NCBI RefSeq assembly: GCF_020497125.1 | Contig: NC_059080.1 | Coordinates: forward strand, 74,506,618 to 74,570,617 | Length of the DNA stretch: 64,000 bases | From: Mauremys mutica | Lineage: Eukaryota > Chordata > Testudines > Geoemydidae | Direction: 5' to 3' | In this document: positions 34,741 to 45,950 of the stretch, piece after piece | Numbering within the stretch: position 1 is the first letter of the stretch | How the letters are laid out: each line of letters begins with the position of its first letter | Notes under the pieces: generated by a model | What the model saw: the letters and a program-made list of their open reading frames with translations, nothing else | Database searches by the model: none | What the model was told of the DNA's origin: nothing | Translations under genes and position numbers: made by a program

Positions 34741-37261
34741 GTATTTTTATCAGTGCTAATTTAATTGAATTCCACAGAATTCACTGAGTCACCATAGAAC
34801 CCTGGCTTGTTTTGATAATTCTTCCTTTCAAAATATTTCTAGATGCTGGTAACTACACAGCATAAGCAGCCAGGTTCCACTTCTCAGGAGAAAGAGGGCT
34901 GCCATTTTCTATAAAATAAGCTACGTTAAATTGATTCTTGTACCATGTTCATCACTTGGTGTCTGAGTCAGATACATTGATGGATGCCCCTGAGAATAAT
35001 TTTGTTAATGCACAGAGCCCAGAAGAGTTATCAGCCTGGCCCTGTATATTGTGGTGTGATCAGAGGGGACTGGAGCTGATGAAGTGAGATGAGGACAAAA
35101 AACTTAGTAAAAGTCAAGGACAGGAGTTTCAAAAGCTTCTAAAAGACTTAGGAGCACAAGTCCCATTGAAAGTCACTGAACATGTGTTTCTAAATTGCTT
35201 AGGTGCTTTTGAAAATCCCACTTCTAATTCTCACCTGTACCCAATGTCTGCTGGGCACAGAACTGAGGGCAGGCACAAATGAGCTGGCTGTGTGACTTCT
35301 TGATCTTGAGGTTAGATCTGCATTATCCCCAGCTCTGTTTAGTTTTAAAGTATGCTGGCTGGCTGTGGCCCCCAGAAGCTATTATGCCAAATGAAAATAG
35401 CAGAGTACTAGCATTCCAATCACATCCTCTTGCCCCAATACTCTCCCTCCATGAGGGCCTGTACGAGTGTGGGGTGTGAATTAACTTTGTTCCGTGTATG
35501 CCAGCTGGGGAGATCCTGTGTCTTCCTTATCTCTTTGCATCATCTGAGCAAGTAAAAAAGGTCAGAACAAAGGGGAGATTATGACCCTAAGGCTGGTTCT
35601 GCTAGTTGGCAATCTCAGAGGAGAGGCTAAGGTTTGGAAGGACATAGGAATCAGATTATTGTTTTACTGGTAGAGATGATCCTAGCAGATCTGGGACACA
35701 GCACATACTGGACTGGTGCTGGGATGCTTGCACTGCTGCAGCTTGTGCTGTGTCTATTCTGTAGAGAGGACTTCTCTCCAGGACTGTCAGTCTGACTTCT
35801 TTCACAAGAACTGATTACGGGAGTCATCAGTATGGATGTATGGAGTTACTTTCACGAGTACAGAAATAATTAGAGAAAAAGGAACAAAAATATTTGTTAT
35901 GGATATTCTATGTTACAAAGTAAACCAAAGGCTTCTTCTGTAAATCAGTTGGGAACAGATCTTTTCAGTTGCAACTTTTTTGTTGCATCAAAAACTTTCT
36001 TTCTTCAAACATTGAGATGAAAACACTGTGTTGAAATACACTTTATGTTATTGACTATCAATAAAGCTATAGTAATTCTGAAATACTATTCAGTGGGTAA
36101 ATGTATTATTATTGGATACTTCTGTTTGTGGGCAAAATGTGACAATATTATTTTTAAAAGGCAAAACCAAAAACAGAGAGAGAAGGGTTGAAAGAGCAAA
36201 GTATTTTCCAGCTTTTTCCTAGGAGAGTTTTTGGAGGCTTATGCTTTTTCTGTAGGTGTAAACAGATGTCTCACCTGTAAAATTGCAAAGCCTGCCTAGA
36301 AAATGCATCCTCCAGATAAGTTCTCATACTTTAAATTGAGTTCCAACATGGCATAAGGAAGCACATTTAAGGACTGTGCTTTCTTTTCATCATAGAAAAC
36401 CTAAAGCTAATCCAGAGGGGGGGGAAAGGACAGATTTTTTCTTTGCTTTTGAATAATATGAAAAACCATTGTAGTGAACAGACTTAAACATGACCCCAAC
36501 CTCTTGATCTCTGTCCCCCAACCCAACAATGGTATCCATTCATTCCTTAACCTTATTTCTTTTTCTACACTGCTTAATAGGGGCCATGCTCAGATTACAG
36601 TGTACTTCAATCAATGCTTTTAAAAAGCACTCGTTTCAGCATTTTGCTACTTTATAATCAACCATGAAGCCTACCAAATGCACTCTTATATATCATCTGC
36701 TGCACATTTTACTTACCATTAAATACTGGCCTACTTCCCAACAATGAATTCTAAAAATCCTGCATGCAGTATGGATAAAATACTTGCTTTCTTTTATCTT
36801 GGAGAGTTGCCTCTATAAAAGGTGCAGTCTTTCATGACTCTTACTCATAGTTAGAAATTGTCTGAAATTCTAGATAGCTGGTAAATGCTAATTCCCAGAG
36901 ACAGTTTTCTTAGCTAGAAATTTATACTTTTGCTACAGAAATTTCTGTTCCCCACATAATTTCCCTCCATCTTTTTTTTTTCTTAAAATAAGGTCTCTAA
37001 TCCGATCTGCTTGGATTCTGCAGCACCCATATCACTGCAGTTCCCATCACTGTGAGATCTGAGTGGTAAGACTGAGAGTTCTGAAAAGTAAGCTGGTGCA
37101 GTAGGTTTTTAGTTTTTGCATTTTATTTAATTAGAGAGAAAAACTGATGGTTCTGAAATATCAGTATCCTCACTACAGTTTATTTTTATCCATATTAGAA
37201 ATGTAGGGCCTGATCCTCCACTCCTCTCTGGATGAGTCAAGCAGCATAAATGTGGCTTATA
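34741..37261. other. Sequence without a recognised gene
   Basis: No gene recognised. At 35135-35222 there is another copy of the old repeat family with 'TTAGGTGCTTTTGAAAATCC'. The rest is AT-rich and shows no structured signal by eye. Confidence 0.5.
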
Positions 37262-38480
37262 CATTCATAGATTCCAAGGCCAGAAGGGACCATTGTGATC
37301 ATCTAGTCTGACCTCCTGTATAACAGGCCAGAGAACTTCCCCAAAATAATTCTTAGAGCAGATCTGTTAGAAAAAATCCAATCTTGATTTAAAAATTGCC
37401 AGTCATGGAGAATCCACCATGACTCTTGGTAAATTGTTCCAATGCTTAATTATTCTCACTATTAAAAAATTAAGCCTTGTTTCCAGTTTGAATTTGTCTA
37501 GCTTCTATTTCCAGCCTTTAGCAGAGAAACGTATAACATGATCTAGATTGAAGAGCCCATTATTAAATATTTGTTCCCCATGTAGGTACTTATAGACCGT
37601 AATTAATTCGCCCCTTAACCTACTCTCTGCTAAGGCAAATAGATTGAGGTGATTAGTCTATCACTATAAGGCATGTTTTCTAATCATTCTTGTGGCTCTT
37701 CTCTGAACCCTCTTCAATTTGTCAACATCCTTTTTTGAATTGTGGGCATCAGAACCGCATGTAGTATTCTTGCAGCAGTCACACCAGAACCAAATACAGA
37801 GGTAAAATAACCTCTCTACTCCTACTCGAGTCCCCTGTTTATGCATCCATTGTGCTTATGCATCCCCTGTTTATTCATTAGTCCTTTTGTCCACAGCATC
37901 GCTCTGGGAGCTCAAGTTCAGCTGATTACCCACCATGACCCCCAAATCTTTTTCAGAGTCATTGCTTCCCATGATAGAGTCCCCCATGCTGTTAGTATGG
38001 CCTATAAGCTTCTTTGGTTCAAGATGTATATATTTACAGTTAGCCATATTAAAATACACATTGTTTGCTTGTGCCCACTTTACCAAGCAATCCAGATCAC
38101 TCCGTAGTAGTGGCCTGTCCTCTTCATTGTTTACCATTCACCCCGTTTTTCTTGTGATCTTCAAACTTTGTCAGTAATGATTTTACATTTTCTTCCAGGT
38201 CATTGATAAAAATGTTAAGTAGCATAGGGCCAGGAAGAGATCCCTGGGGGGATCTCACTAGCAATACACACACTCAGTGATTATTCCCTGTTTACAATTA
38301 GATTTTGAGACCTATCAGTTAGCCAGCTTTTAATACATTTCACATGTGCCATGTTAATTTTATATCGTAGTTTTTTAATCAAAATGTCATGCAGTACCAA
38401 GTCAAATGCCTTCCAGAAGTTTAAGGCTATTACATCAACACTATCAACCAAACTTCATCAAAAATATATATATCAACTTT
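37262..38480 (-). mobile_element. CR1 LINE, 5'-truncated copy with end of ORF2 and 3' UTR
   Basis: Minus-strand CR1 copy. The 3' terminus is at 37262 (plus strand 'TCATAGATTCCAAGGCCAGA'), followed by a long 3' untranslated part and then ORF2 remains. An 88-codon frame (37871-38137) carries DLDCLVKWAQANN, NCKYIHLE and EKDLGVMVGNQLN, which correspond to the region after the FADD box. The catalytic box itself is mutated or interrupted near 38150-38200. A further broken part, to 38480, encodes earlier RT segments. It is a different subfamily from the copy at 13715-15112, judging by its 3' UTR. Confidence 0.88.
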
Positions 38481-40089
38481 GACAAGATTGAGCCCTGTGA
38501 GGAATTCCTTTATGTAGGGGAATATTCTGGTGTTATGAACCACCATAGCACCTTTTACAATCTGGTCTACAGCATATGTCCAAGGACAAAGAGAGTGTCT
38601 TTCTATCCCCAGAGATCCTGGAATGGTCCCTGCAGGCCAGTGATAATGGGCTTAATAGAAGGCAGCCTTCAGACTACACTGTTTCACACCGGGGACCATG
38701 CCAGTACCTAGGATCAGGTCATTACAACAGTGGTTTAAAGCTAGCTTTGTCCTCTAAAACCTTCAGCACTGAGCACAACTTGGCTGATCTAGAGAATCTG
38801 GGATGTAATGCCCAGGACATATGGCTTGATGATGAAAATAAGTTAGGAGGTGCCATACTGAAATTATCTACTCGGTATGGTTATGCAGAAGGGTGTTGGA
38901 ATCTAGCCCTAAACAAAAATGCAATGTGAACTGCATTGCTTTTAGCGAAACATCATACAACATACACCTATTATACAGCATACTCAGGAACACTAGTTTT
39001 TATTTTTGCTCTATTCAACTGACTGATATCAAGGGAATATTTTAATCACGCTTAACCACTTCAAGGAATTTGGTTGGTAGCAGGTGATTTTTTTGTTCTG
39101 AAATCCTAAACAAATAGATTATTTATTTTATTTTATTTGTTTAGGAAAAATAGTTAACAAACCATAACAGAGGAAAAAAATAGTGGGTATAGCCCTTAAA
39201 GAGCCACAAGGTAGGTCTCTTGCAGTGGGAGATCAATGTAAAATGAGAACAAGGCCCATATATATATTTCTCCCCAAACTCATATTCTTGATGCAGTTGT
39301 TTTTATTCCATTAAAAATCTGTGAGCAAAAATAAACAAAAAGAAAATTTGGAGTAAAAACTTTGCATGAAGGTTAGATTATCCAGGAGAGCAAATGGTAT
39401 CCTTCCTCAGCTGCAGGAAAATATGGGGAGCTACTGTCTCCATCTCATTCCCTCTGTAATGACCCTCTTATTCTGAAGATGCAATGATTTTTACATCCAA
39501 CTTCCACAGTAAATTTTTATTGTTAATTTTGTGTAGCAGTAAGCGTAGAAGTTACTGTTTACATAGCGTAAAACATAGCAGCCATTGTGGTGTTTATCAT
39601 CCATGAAGCTCATTTCACATCTCATCTAGTATATGAATGAAATATGAAAATAATTGTTTTTCTAGTATATCGGAGATAGAATGGCTCACAATTAAAGGGA
39701 ATGGCCAGGGTAATATTCAGTCTTTGTGTCCTTATTTCAATCATCAGCAAAGAAAAGGAAAAAAATGTCCCCCTCTTCACAAGCATCCATATTTCTATAC
39801 TGATATATTTCTCACACAGATTCATGATGAGTCTTAAGATACTAGCCTCACTGAGAGAGCTTGTTTTTTTCTCTCTATAGAGTATCTAATTTTATGGCTT
39901 TGAATAGCTAGACAAATTCAGATGGGAAATAAAGTGTCAATTTTTAATGGTGAGGGTAATTAACCATTGGAAAAACTTAGCATGAGTTTCGGTGGATTCT
40001 CCATGACTTGGCAATTTTAAAATCAAGATTAGTGGTTTTTCTAAAAAATCTGCTCTATAGGGATTATTTTGGGGGAACTTTTATGTTAA
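38481..40089. other. Sequence without a recognised gene; one 117-codon frame
   Basis: A plus-strand frame at 38576-38929 (117 codons, starts MSKDKESVFL) is the longest non-transposon frame here. I do not recognise its product; a second overlapping frame at 38406-38711 and the absence of a domain or splice context argue for chance or an unknown repeat. The remainder is AT-rich. Confidence 0.4.
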
Positions 40090-40152
40090 TCAGAGGGCCA
40101 GACTAGATGATCAAAAGTGTCTGACCTGGCCTTAGAATCAAAGAATCTATAA
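40090..40152 (+). repeat. CR1 LINE 3' end fragment
   Basis: 'CAGAGGGCCAGACTAGATGA' then 'CTGACCTGGCCTTAGAATCA' and 'GAATCTATAAATA' match a CR1 3' terminus. About 60 bp. Confidence 0.65.
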
Positions 40153-40218
40153 ATACTAGCAATGAAAATGGAAACAATAATTAGAAGATTGCCTCTCAGC
40201 CTACCAACAAATCACAAT

Positions 40219-40300
40219 GGGCCAGATGTTGATACTCTTAAGCACATTGAGCAGCAGTACCTTACTCCAAGTAGTCCTGTTGAACTTGATGTGACTGCTG
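40219..40300. repeat. Half of a 'GGGCCAGAT' inverted-repeat family
   Basis: 'GGGCCAGATGTTGATACTCT' followed by 'CAGTACCTTACTCCAAGTAG' resembles one arm of a dispersed palindromic repeat known from turtles and birds. The 70-codon frame spanning it (40162-40374) is therefore probably not a gene. Confidence 0.5.
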
Positions 40301-40734
40301 GAGGATATACTGCTCAAAGGGAGAAGTTCAGTACCTTAGAAAATACAGATAATTTATCTCCGGTGAGGAATTGATGATATTCAGGTGTCATGTAGTGTCC
40401 AAGAGGTGGTGCTCTGAGGGTTGTGGAGTAACTGTAGTTGGTTCTAATTTTTGTTTGTGTTTGGGTGGCTGTCGTCAGGTGTTTTTTTTTAATAATTATT
40501 TTGGATTTCTTTCATGCTTTCTAGATAACTTTCTGGCTTTTTTTCCTCCAGTTGGTGGGAACATGTTGATTTTTCATTTGAGGTGGTTCCTTTTGTGGGT
40601 TTTATGGCTTATTACGACAATCTGTAACCCACTAACCCCCTCTTTTTTCCTATGACTGCAGAGATGTTAATAGGCCACTTTATCTTGAATGATCCCTTCT
40701 AATATGTGCTAACTACTTAAGCTAAACAATCTAT
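40301..40734. other. Sequence without a recognised gene
   Basis: No feature recognised; T-rich stretches near 40480-40560 account for the hydrophobic 94-codon frame at 40371-40655. Confidence 0.5.
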
Positions 40735-42300
40735 CCCACCTATTCCACCAGGCTAAAATAGGGAAAGAACAAGTTAAAAATTACTTAGACAAGTTAGATG
40801 TCTTGAAGTCACCAGGGCCTGATGAAATGCATCCTAAAATACTCAAGGAGCTGACTGAAGAGATGTCTGAGCCATTAGCAATTATCTTTGAAAAGTCATG
40901 GAAGATGGGAGAAATTCCAGAAGTCTGGAAAAGGGCTAATATCATGCCAATTTATAAAAAGAGAAATAAGGACAAGCCAGGGAATTACAGACCAGTCAAT
41001 TTAACTTCTGTACCTGGAAAGATAGTGGAGCAAATAATTAAGCAAACAATTTGCAAACATCTAGAAGATAATAAGGTGGTAAGTAACAGTCAGCATGGAT
41101 TTGTCAAGAATAAATCATGTCATATCAACCTGATAGCTTTCTTTGACAGGGTAATAAGCTTTGTGGATAGGGGGAAGCAGTAGATGTGGTATATCTTGAC
41201 TTTAATAAAGCTTTTAATACTATCTCACATGACCTTCTCATAAACAAACTAGAGAAATGCAACCCAGATAGAGCTACTATAAGGTAGGTGCAAAACTGAT
41301 TGGAAAACAATTCCCAGAGAGTAGATATCAGTGGTTCACAGTCATGCTGGATGGGCATAACGAGTGGGGTCCCGCAGGAATCAGTCCTGGGTCTGGTTAT
41401 GTTCAATATCTTCATCAATGATTTAGATAATGGCATAGAGAGTACACTTATAAAATTTGTGGATGATAGCAAGCTGGGAGGGGTTGCAAGTGCTCTGGAG
41501 GATAGGATTATAATTCAAAATTATCTGGACAAACTGAAGTAAATAGGATGAAATTCAATAAGGACAAATGCAAAGTATTCCACTTAGGAAGGAACAATCA
41601 GTTGCACACAGACAAAATGGGAAATGACTGCCTAGGAAGCAGTACTTTGGAAAGGAATCTAGGGGTCAGAGTGGAACACTGTTGCAAAAAAAGCTAACAT
41701 CATTATGGGATGCATTAGCAGGAGTGTTGTAAGCAAGACACGAGAAGTAATTCTTCTGCTCTACTCCGTGCTGATTAGGCATCAACTGGAGTATTATGTC
41801 TAGTTCTTGGAGCCATATTTCAGCAAAGATGTGGACAAATTGGAGAAAGTCCAGAGAAGAGCAACAAAAATGATTAAAGGTCTAGAAAACATGACCTATG
41901 AGGGAAGTTTGAAAAAATTGGGTTTGTTTAGTCTGGAAAAGAGAAGACTGAGAGGGCACATGATAAGTTTTCAAGTACATAAAGATTGTTGCAATGAGGA
42001 GGGAGAAGAATTGTTCTTCTTAGCCTCTGAGACTAGAACAAGAAGCAGTGGGCTTAAACTGCAGCAAAGGAGTTCTAGGTTGGACATTAGGAAAAGCTTC
42101 CTGTCAGGGTGGTTAAGCACTGGGATAAATTGCCTAGGGAGGCTGTGGAATCTCCATCATTGGAGATTTTTAAGAGCAAATTAGACAAACACCTGTCAGA
42201 GATGGTGTAGATTATATTTAGTCCTGCCACGAGTGCAGGAAACTGGACTAGATGACCTCTCGAGGTCCCTTTCAGTCCTATGAGTCCATGATTTTTCTGT
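40735..42300 (+). mobile_element. CR1 LINE, RT domain through 3' end, degraded
   Basis: The most complete CR1 copy of the window, about 1.57 kb. The frame 40803-41183 holds the start of the reverse transcriptase ([41 protein letters not shown]). A frameshift at about 41180 is followed by LDFNKAFNTISHDLL in another frame. The frame 41300-41542 carries the catalytic FVDD box (41456-41467) and GVPQESVLG. 41807-42184 carries the C terminus (KVQRRATKMIKGLEN). The 3' UTR ends with 'CTGGACTAGATGACCTCTCG' and 'GTCCATGATTTTTCTGTG'. At least one frameshift and several stops make it inactive. ORF1 and endonuclease are missing. Confidence 0.93.
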
Positions 42301-42321
42301 GACTCTGGAAATAGTTTTCCC

Positions 42322-42415
42322 AGATCTGAAGAAGAGCTGTGTGTGGCTTGAAAGCTTGTCCCTCTCACCAACAGAAGTTGGTCCAATAAAAGATATTGCC
42401 TCACCCACCTCTCTA
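42322..42415 (+). repeat. Penelope-type repeat with a hammerhead-like core
   Basis: Starts about 20 bases after the CR1 3' end. Elements in order: AGAT, CTGAAGA (42326-42332), A, stem GAGC (42334-42337), loop, GCTT (42346-42349), GAAA (42350-42353), GCTT, GTC. This is the order of a type I hammerhead: CUGANGA, stem II, GAAA, a minimal stem III (AGCU), cleavage position, stem I (GAU/GUC). Then comes the family sequence 'CACCAACAGAAGTTGGTCC' and 'AATAAAAGATATTGCCTCAC'. There is one extra A between the CUGANGA box and stem II. Penelope-like elements are known to carry such small hammerheads with diminished stem III. The assignment is structural inference; activity of this copy is unproven. Confidence 0.6.
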
Positions 42416-43603
42416 CCAGTATTAGAGTTTGTTCCAGAGGTACCTGGGGGTTGGTAGGGAGATGTGATAGAATCTAATGAAATTTTGTATCAGATTGTAG
42501 CAGAGAAGGTAAATATTTTAAAAGGAAACAAAAAGATGAGGCTGAGCACTGTGGCATATTGAGCGGCTGGACCATGTACAGTAGATGCAGAAGGTAAATG
42601 AACACACTCACTCAAAATAAAAACCTAGGATTGTACTATCAGAGTGGAATTTAAGATAAGAATGGTAAAGTCAGGTAGTGAATAATTGACTGAGGAATAT
42701 TTGTGAGTTGTACTTTGAGATGAAAAGAAGAACTGGATATATATTTTTCTGCTTGGGAGAAGAATGGATTTTATTTCTGACATGACTTCCATTGTAAACA
42801 TAGTCATTATAACTCAATCCGTTATAACTCTGAAAATGATTCGCTCCTGAGGGCATCTCTTTGATGAAGTTTAGAAAGTCTTTTGAAAAGTTTGGAAGAG
42901 CACTCTACATTACTTTATAGTATTCAGATTATAATTGTAGTGCAAGTGTGATAAAGAATATTAGGAGAACGGATTTGGTTGCATGCCTCAGTATATTTAA
43001 ACCAAGAGAGCTCAAGGCTTGCCTTTATGTCTTTCCATGTATCTATTATACATCAAAGGAACATTGTGGTTGTGCTATAAACCAAGAAAATTCACAATTA
43101 AGGGTAAGACATAATATCTGTGCTCCAACATGATCTAAGGCACAATGAGGCTCATTAGAAATTCATTAAGGAGCTCACCCTGCAATCCTTAGTTAGTGTG
43201 TAGGGGTACAACACTGTATACTACAGCAGTGCTGAATTTGTCCCAAGGTTTAAATGTTTGACATCACTGTAGGATTTGCATGACTAAGGATTCCAGGGTC
43301 AAGCACTAAAGCTGAGTCTAGGTGTTGCAGAACAAATCTGTTTTCTGTCAGTGTGCCTGTGTTTCCTTATCTTTCTTCTTTTCACAGCTAAGTAAGAGTT
43401 ATATTACAGTTTTTCTGTTCAGATCAGATTTAGTTCTAGTCTAATCAATATGGGTGTGATGCAATGTCCATTGAACTCTATGGGAGTCTTACCACTGACT
43501 TCAATGGACTTTGGATCAGGCACAATGAGAGCCTTGAGTGAGGGAGGATTAAATCAGATGTCTCTGCTGAAGCTTGGAGAAGTGTAAAATATTCTAAAAA
43601 TAT
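42416..43603. other. Sequence without a recognised gene
   Basis: No gene recognised. At 43445-43530 the words 'GACTTCAATGGACTTTGGAT' and 'CAGGCACAATGAGAG' belong to the diverged 'GGATCAGG' dispersed family. Confidence 0.5.
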
Positions 43604-43790
43604 AAAAGCAGCAAAGAGTCCTGTGGCACCTTATAGACTACCAGACTGAGCTTTCGTGGGTGAATACCCACTTCGTCAGATGCATGACATGAAAGCTCAT
43701 GCTCCAATACGTCTGTTAGTCTATAAGGTGCCACAGGACTCTTTGCTGCTTTTACAGATCCAGACTAACACGGCTACCACTCTGATTCTA
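43604..43790. repeat. Fold-back of a Penelope/hammerhead-type repeat
   Basis: Two perfect 37-base arms face each other: 43604-43640 and 43717-43753, separated by 76 bases. Each arm is the end segment of the same repeat, which continues on the plus strand to about 43786 ('CAGACTAACACGGCTACCAC'). The left, minus-strand unit keeps a hammerhead-like core: CTGACGAA (plus 43672-43679), a 6-bp stem II with a 4-base loop (43656-43671), GAAA (43652-43655), and GCAT as the stem I strand (43680-43683). Its cleavage side is altered by a small deletion. The right, plus-strand unit keeps the cleavage side (GAAAGCTC then ATGC, 43691-43702) but lacks the CTGANGA box. Transcripts from either strand could form a long hairpin. 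Confidence 0.75.
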
Positions 43791-43879
43791 AAAATATAGT
43801 TACTGCATTGGTACAGCAGCAGGACTTCGTTTATAAATAATGAACAAAATTGTGACTTGGGCTAACAGCAGATGGATTA
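43791..43879. other. Short spacer between repeats
   Basis: Nothing recognised in these 89 bases. Confidence 0.5.
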
Positions 43880-44835
43880 CTTATTTGGCATATCTGGTCA
43901 AGCCAAGCCACAATGTTGTTATCAACAGTGTTCAAGGCATGAAGACCTCCAGGAAGTCAAATCATTTTTCAGTCCTCAACAATGTGTGTCATGGTTTGTG
44001 GCTGCCCACATTGACATAGTGGACTGATTCTAAAACACCACTGAAATTCTGCTGCAGCACAAATTGCATTTCTGGTACAAAACTGTTTGAGAAGGGTCCA
44101 CTGCCTTTGTGGTAAATCAAACTCAGGTTGCCGTTGAGTGGGGGTCCCAGACAAGATAATTATTTGTCACTTTCTCTTTGGACTATGAAACTTGCCATGC
44201 ACCTACTACAAATCCCTCAATTGGTAAACTTATCCACAGCAGGTGCCATGAAGGCAGACCTGTGGATTAAACAAGTCTTTAGTTAATGGGACATGTGACA
44301 TAGCACAAAATTTCATCACAAGCTTTGCTATGCTTTCCTCTCTGCAAACACTGGGTGGAGCAATATTGCAGAGAACCAGTAACCATGGTAGAGGAGTAGA
44401 TTTAAGTGTGCTTGAAATAATACACATGATGGAATTAAGTTGTGTGGTGATCATCTTTGAGTGAGCTGAGTGATCTCATACTGCAGTACTCCACTGGTGA
44501 GTAACAGCGTGCCAAGGCTGAAGTGTGTAAAGTTTGGGTGTTGGAGCCCCATGTCGTTCAGGTCAATTTTCCAAGCCCGTTGTTGGCATTTTGACCTTAG
44601 TCGCTGTCTTTGTAAGATGGCCGTGATATGGGAAAGTTCTATCCAGCGTGACACCTAGATAGACCAGATGTGAATTACGCTTTATTCGCTGACCATTGAG
44701 AACTATATTCAGCTCTCTGCCCGCTTGTGCATAATGTAAGTGGAAGACACTTGACACAGTCTTACTTCTACTTGTTATCAGGAGCCACCAATGACAATAA
44801 TCGACATAGCCACCATATTTGTATTCAAAACACTC
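43880..44835 (-). mobile_element. Non-LTR retrotransposon fragment of a second family (jockey-group-like ORF2, C-terminal part)
   Basis: Three minus-strand frames read successive parts of one protein. 44563-44757: SVFHLHYAQAGRELNIVLNG, then LVYLGVTLDRTFPYHGHL. 44230-44454: TQLNSIMCIIS and TPLPWLLVLCNIAPPS. 43969-44154: LPQRQWTLLKQF and CQCGQPQTMTHIVED. The order is that of the region after the RT catalytic box in jockey-related non-LTR elements, ending in a CxC..H motif typical of their C terminus. Residual sequence to 43880 (GGLHALN, VAWLDQI) extends it. KYGGYVD just upstream may be the decayed YADD region (near 44800). It differs clearly from CR1. Frameshifts make it a pseudogene. Confidence 0.8.
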
Positions 44836-45942
44836 TCAAGTGGTTGAATTGCCTGGGTGTAAAGGAGTGCACAATTTGGCCAATGGCTTCTTGCACATAT
44901 TAAAACCATCTTTTAAAGACACCCAGTTTAAGGTGGCGGCAATTCAGCCATAAGAAAATAGCCATTAACATCAGTGTGCTACTCATCCAAAAGGTCATAG
45001 ATTATGGCTACATGATTGAGGAAAATGTATTAAATAGAAAGACTTGCCTGGAGCACATAATAAAATGAAATAAAACTGAAAAGCTGTGGAGTTGACTGTG
45101 AGCTGGAGAGCACATGCCTGGATTCTCAAGTTTTTAGCCATTCATACTTATAGCAATGTAGCACTGTAGTTATTTAAGATTTATCTTGCAATTAGTCTCT
45201 TTAGTCTCTTGTGGGGGCAGATGGACTCAGCACCCTGTGAGCCTTTCAACTAATATTTTTAATATAAAACAAAAATAAGCCTGAGGAATTGAATGAGGGA
45301 GGCATCATTTGATTGCTAGTTCTAATTGTGTTTTAAACACATGTTCAGGATGTCCATAACCATTTACTACCCATTCCTGGTTGATAGACTCTTCTTAAGG
45401 TCAGCTAGGGAAAAACCATTTATTGCATTCATTTGTTTCCAACTTTCCATCTAAATTAGGGATGGTTCTGTAGACGTAACATAACATACTGATCAAACAA
45501 AGAAAGCCCAGTAAGGTTGTACATTGTTATGAATATCAGTAGGGAGTTGGCATTCTTTCTGAGTTTTAACAAACAATTATTCAATCAAGATTTGTTCCAG
45601 TGAAATCATAGGGATGCTCTGTTCAGTGCCTGGATCTCATGTGCCCAGAGGAGAACAGGAAGTTAAACGACTGATTGTCAGTTCATCTGAACAGTCACAG
45701 AATCTTAGTCTCCTCTCATTTATGAACATTTTACAGCAGTGTAACTCCATTAACTATAATGGAGGTCAGCTCCTATACCAATGTCAGAGACAGTATAATC
45801 GGTCCCACAGTTTGTACGCTCTATACCGCTGTTATGAAGAACCCTCTGGTCTCAATGGACCACTTTATCTGGCTTATATCTGGCTGACTAAAATCCAGTG
45901 AGCCAGAACAAAGAAAGATTAATATGTTACAGGACAAGGTTG
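44836..45942. other. Sequence without a recognised gene
   Basis: No gene recognised. A piece near 45730-45780 ('GTAACTCCATTAACTATAAT') belongs to the 'TTCAATGG' dispersed family. The 95-codon plus frame at 45614-45901 has no recognisable domain. Confidence 0.5.
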
Positions 45943-45950
45943 AATCAAAG

